From CAZMSQ01 sp964569025 (GTDB lineage: Bacteria > Bacteroidota > Bacteroidia > Chitinophagales > Saprospiraceae): DNA of 64,000 nucleotides. Shown in pieces: positions 51,333 through 60,495 of the stretch (positions within the stretch are counted from its first letter, which is position 1; each line of letters opens with the position of its first letter). The stretch lies in contig CAZMSQ010000002.1 in assembly GCA_964569025.1 (NCBI GenBank), forward strand, positions 1-64,000. The letters run 5' to 3'. Position numbers and translations under genes: made by a program. Under the pieces are notes generated by a model, which was not told where the DNA came from, ran no database searches, and saw only the letters and a list, made by a program, of their open reading frames with translations.

Positions 51333-52865
51333 TCAGTTCTGAAGCATGCCGTCAAATACGGACCATGCAGCCTCCAGCCGCTCAAGCGCCATTTTTTTTC
51401 CCATCAGCGCCATAATATCGAACACGGCAGGACCTTTCATCGTTCCGGCAAGGCCGATTCTGAAGAAAGGAAGGACATCTCCGAAACCGAGTTCTTTTTC
51501 TGCGAGAAAATCCTGTACGGTTGCTTCAATGGCTTGTGCAGAAAAGGGTTCAAGGGTTTTGAGCTGAGCGAGCAGTTCATTCAGTACATCTGCGCGTTCC
51601 GGCTTCCACTTTTTCCGGATGGGTTTTGATTCGTAATTGCGGACTGGTTCGAACAGATAATACCCCTGGTCCCAGAATTCGGGATATCGGTGAACGCGCT
51701 CTCTGTACAATTCTACAAAATGAGTCAGGAAATCATCAGAGGGCTGGTAACCATGCCCTTCAATAACCGGTCGAACAGCCAAGCATAGTTTGGCGTTGTC
51801 TGAGGCAATAATGTACTGTTGATTGAACCATAGGGCTTTGTCATAGTCGAACCGCGCTCCGGATCGGCCGATATGGTCTACTGAGAATGCATTGATAAGT
51901 GCTTCAAGGGAATAGATCTCTTGTTCGGTACCGGGATTCCAGCCGAGGAACGCCAAAAAGTTAACGACTGCGGCAGGGTCGAAGCCGAATTCCCGAAAAC
52001 CTTCGAAACTTTCTTCTGGCGTTTGTCCCTCCCAGCTGATTGGAAAGACTGGGATACCGAGTTTTTTTCCATCCCGTTTGCTCAGTTTTCCTGATCCGAC
52101 TGGTTTCAGAATGAGTGGCAGGTGGGCAAAGTGGGGCGGTCTCCAGCCAAAGGCGCGGTACAGCAATACATGGTGAGCGGTGCTGGGGAGCCATTCTTCA
52201 CCTCTCACCACATGGCTGATTTCCATCAGGTGGTCATCGACCACATTCGCCAAATGGTAGGTAGGCAAGCCATCAGCCTTGAGAAGAACTTTGTCATCAA
52301 GTCCTGAGGTATTGATGTGCACCTCCCCCCGAATCAGATCGAGAATCGCGATGTCCTCATTGTCGGGGACCAAAAGCCTGACTGTGTAGGGAACACCCTG
52401 CTCCAGAAGTAGGGTAACTTCTTCAGGGGGCATGCTCAAGCTGTTTTTCAGGGATAACCTGTTCTGCTGCCCGTACATGAAACTGTGATTCCCCTTGTTT
52501 TTTTCTTCTTCTCTGCGCGCATCGAGTTCTTCCGGTGTGTCAAAGGCATAGTAGGCCTTGCCGGAGTCAATCAGTTGCCGGGTATATTGCAGGTAAATAT
52601 CACGCCGTTCTGACTGCCGGTACGGCCCAAATTCACCCCCCTTTTCAGGACTTTCATCCGGGATGATCCCGCACCATTTCAGTGCTTCTGATATGTACTG
52701 TTCGGCCCCTTCCACAAACCTGGTCTGGTCGGTGTCTTCAATGCGTAAAATAAAAGTGCCGCTATATTTTTTTGCAAGAAGGTAATTGTAAAGGGCTGTG
52801 CGAACTCCGCCGATGTGAAGCGCCCCAGTCGGGCTTGGAGCAAATCGAAGTCTGGGTTTGTCCAT
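51333..52865 (-). CDS. gltX: Glutamate--tRNA ligase
   Basis: A 510-residue class I synthetase. RLRFAPSPTGALHIGGVRTA holds the HIGH-type motif, and SGKLSKRDGKKLG the KMSKS-type motif. AAVVNFLAFLGWNPG is the stem-contact region typical of bacterial GluRS. The ATG at 52865 is chosen since MDKPRLRFAPSPTG is the normal start; an upstream ATG at 52910 would add 15 residues. In organisms lacking GlnRS the enzyme also charges tRNA-Gln; that cannot be judged here. Confidence 0.96.
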   Translation of the reverse strand: MDKPRLRFAPSPTGALHIGGVRTALYNYLLAKKYSGTFILRIEDTDQTRFVEGAEQYISEALKWCGIIPDESPEKGGEFGPYRQSERRDIYLQYTRQLIDSGKAYYAFDTPEELDARREEEKNKGNHSFMYGQQNRLSLKNSLSMPPEEVTLLLEQGVPYTVRLLVPDNEDIAILDLIRGEVHINTSGLDDKVLLKADGLPTYHLANVVDDHLMEISHVVRGEEWLPSTAHHVLLYRAFGWRPPHFAHLPLILKPVGSGKLSKRDGKKLGIPVFPISWEGQTPEESFEGFREFGFDPAAVVNFLAFLGWNPGTEQEIYSLEALINAFSVDHIGRSGARFDYDKALWFNQQYIIASDNAKLCLAVRPVIEGHGYQPSDDFLTHFVELYRERVHRYPEFWDQGYYLFEPVRNYESKPIRKKWKPERADVLNELLAQLKTLEPFSAQAIEATVQDFLAEKELGFGDVLPFFRIGLAGTMKGPAVFDIMALMGKKMALERLEAAWSVFDGMLQN

Positions 52866-52998
52866 AAAAAGTGGATGTTTTTCGAATTCCGGCTCTCGGA
52901 ACCAACACATATGTTCACTTTTGCAGCGTTTTGTGGGTTCCGGGCGTTACACTCAGAGCGTGCAAAGGTAATAATTTCAGATATCCACAACTCTGCTG

Positions 52999-53658
52999 AT
53001 GTATTTTGTAAAGACCCCGGGAATGTTCCGTCACTTTTTCTCTAAAATGCTCTGGCGCGTACCGGCAGACGAGAAGGTATTATTTCTGACCTTCGACGAT
53101 GGTCCTGTGCCTGAAGTCACCCCATGGGTTTTGCAACAGTTGGAAGCATACGAGGCACGAGCCACGTTTTTTTGTGTCGGTGACAATGTGCGCAAACATG
53201 CGGATTTGTATCAGATGGTTTGTGCGCAGGGGCACACCGTGGGCAACCACACCTTCCATCACCTGAACGGATGGGAAACAGAAGCTGATGTTTACCTCGA
53301 AAATGCCGAGCAGTGCCGTTCGCTTGTCGACTCACCTTTTTTCAGGCCCCCTTATGGCCGGCTCACACCATCTCAGTCTCAGTCATTAGTGAGGGCAGGC
53401 TACGAGCTGGTCATGTGGGATGTCCTCAGTGCAGATTTTGATCGAAAGCTCACTGGACAGCAGGTGTTTGACAATGTGAGGCGTCATGCTATGAAAGGCT
53501 CTGTTGTCGTCTTTCACGATAGCATCAAAGCGTGGGATCGCCTTGAATACGCGTTACCTGCAACACTTGCATATTTCGCCTCTCAAGGGTATCGATTTGG
53601 CGGGCTGGATGAAGTGTCAAGCCCCGCCTGCAAGGCCACTGAAGCGGGGTGCGTCTGA
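52999..53658 (+). CDS. Polysaccharide deacetylase (NodB homology domain)
   Basis: A 219-residue NodB-type deacetylase. The catalytic base and metal aspartates are in LTFDDGPVPEVTP, the zinc histidines in HTVGNHTFHH, the arginine and proline groove in FFRPPYGRLT, and the final histidine in VVFHDSIKAWD. No signal peptide is evident from the ATG at 52999, so it may act inside the cell or as a lipid-linked glycan deacetylase. It is divergent from gltX and 39 bp before the tocopherol cyclase-like gene. Confidence 0.92.
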   Translation: MYFVKTPGMFRHFFSKMLWRVPADEKVLFLTFDDGPVPEVTPWVLQQLEAYEARATFFCVGDNVRKHADLYQMVCAQGHTVGNHTFHHLNGWETEADVYLENAEQCRSLVDSPFFRPPYGRLTPSQSQSLVRAGYELVMWDVLSADFDRKLTGQQVFDNVRRHAMKGSVVVFHDSIKAWDRLEYALPATLAYFASQGYRFGGLDEVSSPACKATEAGCV

Positions 53659-53697
53659 GTGTTTGGGTATTGACACCGGAATTCTCATCTTTGGAAG

Positions 53698-54678
53698 ATG
53701 AAATCAATTTTCCGTCGGTGGCGCGCATTGTGGAATCCCGATATGTATCATGGCTGGGGAAAGAGAAAGAGCTATTTTGAAGGCTGGTACTTTAAGGTCG
53801 TATCCAGAGAAAGAGACGGGGCTCTTGCAATCATCCCAGGTATTTCCCATGATGCTGAGGGCACCCCTCACGCGTTTATTCAGGTCATGGATGGTCTCTC
53901 CCGCAAGGCTACCTATCACGAATTTTCTGCTGACGAGTTCCGCCCTTCACCCCACCGATTTGAGCTTGATCTGGCGGGAAATTTTTTCAGCCCGAACCGT
54001 CTGAGTCTGAATTTGACGGGATTGTGCGGCGAATTGGAATTGCATGACATTTATCCATGGCCTTCAAGGCTACTGGCCCCGGGGATTATGGGGTGGTATT
54101 CTTTTGTCCCATTCATGGAGTGTTACCATGGCGTTGTCAGTGTAGACCACAGGTTGTCTGGTCAACTCAATGTTGAGGGGAAGGAAATTGATTTTTCGGG
54201 TGGGAAAGGATACATAGAGAAAGACTGGGGTCGGTCTTTTCCGAGCGCCTGGATTTGGATGCAGACGAATGATTTTGGGGAATGCGAACGCACATCTCTG
54301 ATGGCTTCGGTTGCAAATATCCCGTGGGTTGGGTCCTCGTTTGTGGGTTTCATTGTCGGATTTCTATTAGAGGGCCATCTCTATGAGTTTGCAACCTATA
54401 ACAGGTCTGCGATGTCAATCAACATTTCCGGGAGGGAGGTTCACCTCATTTTTCGCAGAAAACAATTGGAGTTGCGTCTGGTAGCGCATCAGGCGGAAGG
54501 GACGCCTCTCATTGCGCCCATTGAAGGGGCGATGGCGGGGAAGGTCAACGAAAGTCTGACTGCTCGGGTAGAGGTTGAATTGCGCCGGAATGGGAAGGTC
54601 GTGTTTCAGAAGACCGGGCACACGGCCGGCATGGAGATGGCAGGAGAAATCGATACGCTTCTCAGGGCTGGCTCCTGA
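53698..54678 (+). CDS. Tocopherol cyclase-like protein
   Basis: A 326-residue protein that looks like the tocopherol cyclase (VTE1/slr1737) family. YHGWGKRKSYFEGWYFKVVS near the start, IIPGISHDAEGTPHAFIQV, the GIMGWYSFVPFMECYHGVVS segment and GKGYIEKDWGRSFPSAWIWMQTNDF are shared with that family. True tocopherol cyclases close a chromanol ring; non-photosynthetic bacteria with homologues do not make tocopherol, so the role here is probably another lipid- or isoprenoid-related reaction or binding (inference). Ends exactly where the convergent gene ends (54678/54679). Confidence 0.8.
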   Translation: MKSIFRRWRALWNPDMYHGWGKRKSYFEGWYFKVVSRERDGALAIIPGISHDAEGTPHAFIQVMDGLSRKATYHEFSADEFRPSPHRFELDLAGNFFSPNRLSLNLTGLCGELELHDIYPWPSRLLAPGIMGWYSFVPFMECYHGVVSVDHRLSGQLNVEGKEIDFSGGKGYIEKDWGRSFPSAWIWMQTNDFGECERTSLMASVANIPWVGSSFVGFIVGFLLEGHLYEFATYNRSAMSINISGREVHLIFRRKQLELRLVAHQAEGTPLIAPIEGAMAGKVNESLTARVEVELRRNGKVVFQKTGHTAGMEMAGEIDTLLRAGS

Positions 54679-55320
54679 TTATTTCTTTTTGTATTTCCCG
54701 GATTTCCATGCATCAAAGAATTCTTTCCAGGCCATCGGGTTGAAGATATTCATGGGTGGGGTCTGCCCGGTGTAGTAATAACTTCGTGCCTGCTGGCGCA
54801 GGTAAAAATCAGCTGATTCATTACCGTCATAAGGCACCGTACTGCGCATTCGCTCGAGGGTTTCGGCTGTGAGATTTTCAGTTGCCCGGCGCTGCAGATC
54901 GGAAGTGACGTCCATGGCCAGAAACTCAAGTTTGAAGTGTTCGCGGCTCGGCCACGGGAATACGACTGTCTCCGGGAGGTTGATGGTATCCTGGGTCATG
55001 AGTTGGACAATGGAGTATCGTGAATCTTGCAGGGTGTCGGGGATATTGTAGAGGACTGTTTTGTAGCCCACTGCAGAAAATTCGACATTGTCGCCTGGCC
55101 TGGCAACCACTGAGAAAAATCCTTTGAAATCGGTAAATGTACCTCTCAGATCTCCTTTGATCAGGACATTGACATAGGGGATTGGCTGAAGTTGCTCGTT
55201 GCTTCCGTCGAGCACGACGCCGGAAAACTGAATAAGTTGTTCTTGTCTGCCGTCTTTTTGAGCGTACAAAGAGAAGGTGAAAAGCAGGCACCAGACCAAA
55301 AGAGAAAGCTTCCTGTTCAA
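54679..55320 (-). CDS. Carboxypeptidase-regulatory-like domain protein
   Basis: A 213-residue exported protein with a signal peptide (LSLLVWCLLFTFSLYAQ). Residues about 30-115 form a CarboxypepD_reg-like beta-sandwich: IQFSGVVLDGSNEQLQPIPYVNVLIKGDLRGTFTDFKGFFS in part, then FSAVGYKTVLYNIP. The rest, with EFLAMDVTSDLQRR and YYYTGQTPPMNIFNPMAWKEF, is a tail common in Bacteroidota. No TonB-dependent receptor barrel follows, so it is not a receptor. Function unknown; probably periplasmic. Confidence 0.8.
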   Translation of the reverse strand: MNRKLSLLVWCLLFTFSLYAQKDGRQEQLIQFSGVVLDGSNEQLQPIPYVNVLIKGDLRGTFTDFKGFFSVVARPGDNVEFSAVGYKTVLYNIPDTLQDSRYSIVQLMTQDTINLPETVVFPWPSREHFKLEFLAMDVTSDLQRRATENLTAETLERMRSTVPYDGNESADFYLRQQARSYYYTGQTPPMNIFNPMAWKEFFDAWKSGKYKKK

Positions 55321-55403
55321 AATTGGACCATTTTTATATGAACGCGGGGAGGAGTCCGCTGATTGTTCCGGAGTCGGCTTGGCTCACAGGCAAGCTGCTT
55401 TTT

Positions 55404-57809
55404 TTACAGGCCAAGAGCGATACTGAGTACCTCCTTCATTGTAGTTACATAGTGGAACGTCAATCCTTTGAGGTAGTTTTGTTCGATTTCAAGAATTTGT
55501 TTTTCATTGTCTTTACACAGAATGATTTCCTTGAGTCCAGCCCGACGGGCGGCGAGGATTTTTTCCTTGATTCCTCCCACGGGCAAGACTTTCCCGCGGA
55601 GGGTAATTTCACCGGTCATGGCGAGGTGTGGCTTGAGTGGTTTATTTCTAAATACAGAAGCGAGAGCGGTCAGCATGGTAATTCCGGCAGAGGGGCCGTC
55701 TTTTGGGATGGCACCTTGGGGGACGTGAATGTGAATATCAGATTTGCCGAATGCCTCAGGGTCTATGCCGATTTCATCAGAGTGGGCTTTGATATAACTG
55801 AGGGCAGTGGTGGCAGATTCTTTCATCACATCTCCCAAATTTCCGGTCAGTGTCAGTTTGCCGGATCCCTTGCTCAGGCTTGATTCGATAAAAAGAATAT
55901 CACCTCCTACGCTGGTCCATGCCAGCCCGATGGCCACCCCGGGAGCTTGCTTTTCGCGGTATAATTCGAGGTCGAACTTCGACGGACCGAGGATGTCTGT
56001 CAGCTCTTCCTTTTTGACAGAGAGACTCTGAGCTTCTTCGAGCGCTACCTTTTTTGCGGCATGTCTCATCACTGCTGCGATGACCCGATCAAGGCTCCTC
56101 ACGCCTGATTCACGTGTGTAGTCTTCAATCAGAGCCCTGACTACATCTTTGCGCAGCCGAATCTGATTTCCTTTCAATCCGTGCTCGGTCCGCTGACGCG
56201 GAATCAGGTGGTGTTTGGCAATTTCCAGTTTTTCTTCTGTCGAATACCCTTCAAGGTGGATTACCTCCATTCTGTCGAGCAGGGCCGACTGGATGGGCGC
56301 CAATGAGTTTGCGGTGGCAATAAACAAAACCTTTGAAAGGTCGTACTCCATTTCCAGATAATTATCATAGAAATGGGTGTTTTGCTCCGGGTCGAGCACT
56401 TCCAGAAGGGCTGAAGATGGATCTCCCCGAAAATCACGGCCTACCTTGTCGATTTCGTCAAGGATGAAAACCGGATTGGATGACCCGGCTTTTTTGATTG
56501 ACTGGATGATTCGACCAGGCATGGCGCCAATGTAAGTCCGGCGATGTCCTCTCACCTCTGATTCGTCATGCAATCCACCAAGGGACATGCGGATGAATTT
56601 CCTGTTCAAGGCTTTTGCGATAGAGCGACCAAGAGAAGTCTTGCCGACACCAGGAGGGCCGACCAGGCAAATAATGGGAGCCTTCATATCCTGCTTAAGC
56701 TTCAACACAGCGAGGTGTTCAACGATACGCTCCTTCACCTTTTCCAATCCGTAGTGATCTCTGTCAAGCACTTGCTGGACCTTTCTGAGGTCGAAATTAT
56801 CTTTCGTGTATTTGTCCCACGGGAGGTCGAGAAGCAGTTCGAGATAGTTGAGCAGAATGGAGTATTCAGCCATCTGCGGATTGGTGCGTCGGGCGCGGTT
56901 CAACTCTTTTTCGAAGATATCACGGGCACTTTCTGGCCATTTCTTTTTTTTCGCTCTTGCGGCAAGTTCTTCAAGCTCCTCTTCTTGCGGGTTTTGACCC
57001 AGTTCTTCCTGAATGGTTTTGAGCTGTTGGTTGAGGAAATAGTCCCGCTGCTGCCGTTCGATATCTCCTCTGACTTTGGTCTCAATCTGGTCTCTGATTT
57101 CGAGCATCTGCAGCTCTTTGCCGACATGTTCGAAAACAACCTCTGCTTTTTGATAGAGATCACTCATTTCCAAAATTTTCTGCTTGCGTCTCACGTCGAT
57201 GCGCAAATTGGAGGAAATGAAATTCAGGAGGAATGCATTTTTTGAAATATTGCGAAGCATGACTACTGCTTCGTCTGGAATATTTGGTGAGAGTTCAATG
57301 ATTTGCTTTGCCATGTCTCTGATGGAGGCGATAATGGCTTCAAACTCGACCGGGTTTTTGACTGGCAAGTACTCGAGAGGACGGGTTTCTCCGAGCAGGA
57401 AGGGATCTTCTGAAAGAATGGCACCCAGAGTAAAACGCTTGCGTCCTTGTAGAATTGCTGTGACTGTGCCGTCAGGCATCCTGAGCAACTTGATGATTCT
57501 GGCGATGGTGCCGACAGTAAAAAGGTCTTCTACTCCGGGATCTTCATTGTCGCTGTCCTGCTGGGCGAGTACTGCAATGAGTCGATTGGAATGATAGGCA
57601 TTGTCAACGGCCTTCAAAGATTTTTCACGACCGATGGTAATCGGGATAACAAGTCCTGGAAATAACACGGTATTCCTTAATACCAGGATGGGAAGTTGAT
57701 CGGGCATGGACTCCTGTGTCTCATTTTCATCTTCTTCATCGAGGCTCATTATCGGCATGAAATCGCTTTCGTCATTCAGGTTATGGGGAAAAAGCCATTC
57801 TTCAAACAT
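55404..57809 (-). CDS. lon: Lon protease (endopeptidase La)
   Basis: An 801-residue ATP-dependent serine protease for misfolded and regulatory proteins. The LonN substrate-binding domain comes first (LPILVLRNTVLFPGLVIPI), then a coiled coil. The AAA+ domain has Walker A GPPGVGKTS (K390) and Walker B VFILDEIDKVG. The protease domain has the Ser-Lys dyad: Ser707 in KDGPSAGITM and Lys748 in GGIKEKILAA. Length is normal for LonA. It is divergent from the GT2 gene. Confidence 0.96.
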   Translation of the reverse strand: MFEEWLFPHNLNDESDFMPIMSLDEEDENETQESMPDQLPILVLRNTVLFPGLVIPITIGREKSLKAVDNAYHSNRLIAVLAQQDSDNEDPGVEDLFTVGTIARIIKLLRMPDGTVTAILQGRKRFTLGAILSEDPFLLGETRPLEYLPVKNPVEFEAIIASIRDMAKQIIELSPNIPDEAVVMLRNISKNAFLLNFISSNLRIDVRRKQKILEMSDLYQKAEVVFEHVGKELQMLEIRDQIETKVRGDIERQQRDYFLNQQLKTIQEELGQNPQEEELEELAARAKKKKWPESARDIFEKELNRARRTNPQMAEYSILLNYLELLLDLPWDKYTKDNFDLRKVQQVLDRDHYGLEKVKERIVEHLAVLKLKQDMKAPIICLVGPPGVGKTSLGRSIAKALNRKFIRMSLGGLHDESEVRGHRRTYIGAMPGRIIQSIKKAGSSNPVFILDEIDKVGRDFRGDPSSALLEVLDPEQNTHFYDNYLEMEYDLSKVLFIATANSLAPIQSALLDRMEVIHLEGYSTEEKLEIAKHHLIPRQRTEHGLKGNQIRLRKDVVRALIEDYTRESGVRSLDRVIAAVMRHAAKKVALEEAQSLSVKKEELTDILGPSKFDLELYREKQAPGVAIGLAWTSVGGDILFIESSLSKGSGKLTLTGNLGDVMKESATTALSYIKAHSDEIGIDPEAFGKSDIHIHVPQGAIPKDGPSAGITMLTALASVFRNKPLKPHLAMTGEITLRGKVLPVGGIKEKILAARRAGLKEIILCKDNEKQILEIEQNYLKGLTFHYVTTMKEVLSIALGL

Positions 57810-58033
57810 ACAGGCAGTGTTGTGCGGTCATTGAGAAAATGCGATGCATTCCGGCGAATGGCATCCTGTGGAACCTTAGGCTTGCTCAATCTCTATGCCA
57901 CAGACTCAACAGTTGCTTTGGGGTGTACAAATTGTCATATTCATTCAAATTTACGGGAAAAAAGGGGATTTTTGGCGGCGCTTCCCGACAAAACGTCAGG
58001 TTGTGTCTGAATTTTCCTTTTCACAGCTTCTCC

Positions 58034-58041
58034 TATCTTTG
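58034..58041 (+). promoter_or_regulatory. Possible -7 promoter element for the GT2 gene
   Basis: TATCTTTG matches TAnnTTTG exactly and ends 18 bp before the ATG at 58060. A TTG at 58001-58003 is 30 bp upstream, farther than the usual spacing, so only the -7 element is supported. Confidence 0.4.
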
Positions 58042-58059
58042 GCGTCAAAACCAGCATCC

Positions 58060-58815
58060 ATGTACTTCAATAAAAAGGTTGTGGTTGTATTGCCGGCTTA
58101 CAATGCAGCTCAGACTCTTGAGAAGACCTATCACGAGATACCGAGAGATTTGGTTGACGAAGTCATACTCTGCGATGATGCCAGCAAGGATCAGACGGTC
58201 GAGTTAGCGGGGCGCATTGGTATAGAGCACATCATCAGGCATGAGCAGAATCTCGGGTACGGTGGTAATCAAAAATCTCTGTATCGAAAGGCAATTGAGT
58301 TGGGGGGAGACATCGTCATTATGCTTCATCCTGATTACCAGTACACGCCAAAGCTGATTCCGGCCATGGTGAGTATTATTGGCAGCGGGTTGTACCCGGT
58401 GGTTCTGGGGTCCAGAATTCTCGGCGTGGGAGCTTTGCAGGGAGGCATGCCTCTGTACAAGTATGTAGCGAATCGCTTTTTGACATTCACCCAAAACCTG
58501 CTGGTTAATTACAAGCTTTCGGAATACCACACTGGTTACCGCGCTTTCAGCCGGGAGGTGCTTGAGACGATTGCTTTTGAGCAAAACTCTGACGACTTTG
58601 TCTTTGACAATGAGATGTTATCTCAGATAATTTATGCCGGTTTCAACATTGCCGAGGTGACCTGTCCGACCAGTTATTTTGAAGAGGCATCTTCCATCAA
58701 TCTTCGCCGAAGCACCACCTATGGCCTCGGTGTGCTGAGGGTATCTTTGGTGCACCGCCTCTGCAAATGGGGTCTGATGCGCTCCCGGCTGTATCGAAAG
58801 GCGCTTCATGCCTGA
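58060..58815 (+). CDS. GT2 family glycosyltransferase
   Basis: A 251-residue GT-A-fold glycosyltransferase. VVVVLPAYNAAQTLEKTYHEIP is the typical start, EVILCDDASKDQTVELA the nucleotide-binding acid pair, and MLHPDYQYTPKLIP and GYRAFSREVLETI are like those in DPM1/polyprenyl-phosphate sugar transferase relatives. The ATG at 58060 is chosen because the family begins there; the open frame extends 55 codons upstream without family likeness. It is not obviously joined to a polysaccharide cluster, but the downstream gene is a secreted protein 45 bp away. Confidence 0.88.
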   Translation: MYFNKKVVVVLPAYNAAQTLEKTYHEIPRDLVDEVILCDDASKDQTVELAGRIGIEHIIRHEQNLGYGGNQKSLYRKAIELGGDIVIMLHPDYQYTPKLIPAMVSIIGSGLYPVVLGSRILGVGALQGGMPLYKYVANRFLTFTQNLLVNYKLSEYHTGYRAFSREVLETIAFEQNSDDFVFDNEMLSQIIYAGFNIAEVTCPTSYFEEASSINLRRSTTYGLGVLRVSLVHRLCKWGLMRSRLYRKALHA

Positions 58816-58860
58816 TTTTCCGTGAGAACAAAGTGGGTAGTCTTCTTCGTTTACTATTCA

Positions 58861-60495
58861 ATGAGACTGTCTGACAGATTAAGCCTGCTTCTTCTACTTG
58901 CCGGCATGACCATTTTTAATGCATCTGTGGAGGCTCAGGAGTGGGCAGTAGCTCGTCTGGTTTCTGGGTTTGACAATGAGTGGGTGACCCATTTGTCAGC
59001 TTCAGAGGAATATGTGGTTGTGGCCGGGTCATTTCGGGGGCAGGTGAAAATTGGTTCTGAAACGCTCGAGTCTGCTGGTGGATTTGATATTTTTCTTGCC
59101 TGGTACAAGCCAGATGGTGAGTTGATTCGGGTCAGGCAGTTGAAAGGTCCTGAGTCGGATTTTCCAACCGCTCTCGTTGCAACACCTGATGGAGAGGTAT
59201 GGTCAGGTGGGACTTATACCGATTTCATAGTGATTGGAGACAGTCTGTTTACGCCTGATTTCGGGAGTTCCGGTGCATTTGTTGTAAGATGGAATACAGA
59301 GGGGGTGCCGGTTGATGTGACCCAATGCAGTGGCACCGGTCTGGAGCAAATCACTGGTATTGCACCTCTTTCTGGAGGCGGGTTTGCATTGGGCGGTTAT
59401 ATGAGTGAATCCTGCTTACTTGCAGATACAGTCATAGTGGCAACCAGCAATCCGGCTGCCTTTTTGTCAGTACATGACTCATCAGGCACGGTACAGCGGG
59501 TCCATGTGATAGGTGATGCTGGTACCGTCAGAGCGACCGCCCTCACCGTTCTCTCTGACGGGAGTCAGCTGGTCCTTGCCGGCAATTATCAGGGTACGGT
59601 GTCTTTTGCTGGCGATACACTAACGGCTGCAGCCTCAGGGACTGATATTTTTCTGGCCTCCATGGATGCACACGGAACTCCACTCTGGATGACCGGTGCA
59701 AAGGGGGCATGGGACGACCAGGCAGTGGCATTGGCCACTGACGAGGCTGGGACTTTTTATCTCACAGGATATCTTGTTGGAAATCTCACATTCAGCAATC
59801 AAATTCCGCTTCAGTCTGCTGATTTTCAAGAAGACATCTTTTTAGCCAGATATCACCGAAATGGCAGCCCGATTTGGGCATTGGCTCTTCAGGATCCCGG
59901 AGAAGAGACAGGGGAAGCCCTGGCAATCGGGGGTGGAAAGGTTTATCTGGTGGGCCACTACAGCGAAAGCCTGACAATTGGTGGCCAAACAGCAATCTCC
60001 CCCTCAGGTATGGTGCAGAGCGTCTGCGTGGTATTGGATACTGCCGGCCAGTTTGAGAATCTCATTCCCCTCCACTCGAATGAATTGTCACTTGCCGCTG
60101 CGGTGACCGTATTGCCGGGAGGGCAGCCTGCCATAGGTGGTGGTTTTTCGGGGAGTCTGACACTCCCACCTGAGCAGTTGGAAGCACTTGGTGGATTTGA
60201 TGCCTATTGGGCTGTTTGGGACGAACAGACCACATCCCTGCATTCTCCGATTTCTCTTCCTCCCAAACTTCTGACCCCCTGGCCGAACCCTTCAACGACT
60301 GCAATCAATGTTGAATGGCCGGAGCGACCGGTTTTATGGTTGCTTGTCAACCAATCGGGCCATATTTTTCCACTCCGTGGCCCCTTGTCCGATAGGATTG
60401 AAGTCAGCCATTTGCCAACCGGTATGTATGACCTGATTACCACTGGTCCAAGTGGAAAAAGATATCTCGCTCGCTTTTCTGTGCTGGCTCACTAA
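58861..60495 (+). CDS. SBBP-repeat beta-propeller protein with T9SS type A sorting domain
   Basis: A 544-residue secreted protein. MRLSDRLSLLLLLAGM opens a signal peptide. Residues about 55-450 contain SBBP-type repeats of about 50 residues with patterns such as GGFDIFLAWYKPDGELI, GTDIFLASMDAHGTPLW and QEDIFLARYHRNGSPIW, each preceded by a V-x-G-x-F/Y strand. The last 75 residues, from LTPWPNPSTTAINVEW to SHLPTGMYDLI and a short tail, are a type A C-terminal sorting domain. The protein would be exported by T9SS and anchored at the surface. Function beyond a beta-propeller is unknown. Confidence 0.87.
   Translation: MRLSDRLSLLLLLAGMTIFNASVEAQEWAVARLVSGFDNEWVTHLSASEEYVVVAGSFRGQVKIGSETLESAGGFDIFLAWYKPDGELIRVRQLKGPESDFPTALVATPDGEVWSGGTYTDFIVIGDSLFTPDFGSSGAFVVRWNTEGVPVDVTQCSGTGLEQITGIAPLSGGGFALGGYMSESCLLADTVIVATSNPAAFLSVHDSSGTVQRVHVIGDAGTVRATALTVLSDGSQLVLAGNYQGTVSFAGDTLTAAASGTDIFLASMDAHGTPLWMTGAKGAWDDQAVALATDEAGTFYLTGYLVGNLTFSNQIPLQSADFQEDIFLARYHRNGSPIWALALQDPGEETGEALAIGGGKVYLVGHYSESLTIGGQTAISPSGMVQSVCVVLDTAGQFENLIPLHSNELSLAAAVTVLPGGQPAIGGGFSGSLTLPPEQLEALGGFDAYWAVWDEQTTSLHSPISLPPKLLTPWPNPSTTAINVEWPERPVLWLLVNQSGHIFPLRGPLSDRIEVSHLPTGMYDLITTGPSGKRYLARFSVLAH

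Noticed and set aside
56568..57245. Plus-strand 225-codon ORF antisense to lon
   Set aside because: Rich in phenylalanine, leucine and valine because it mirrors glutamate/lysine-rich coiled-coil codons of Lon; no independent support.
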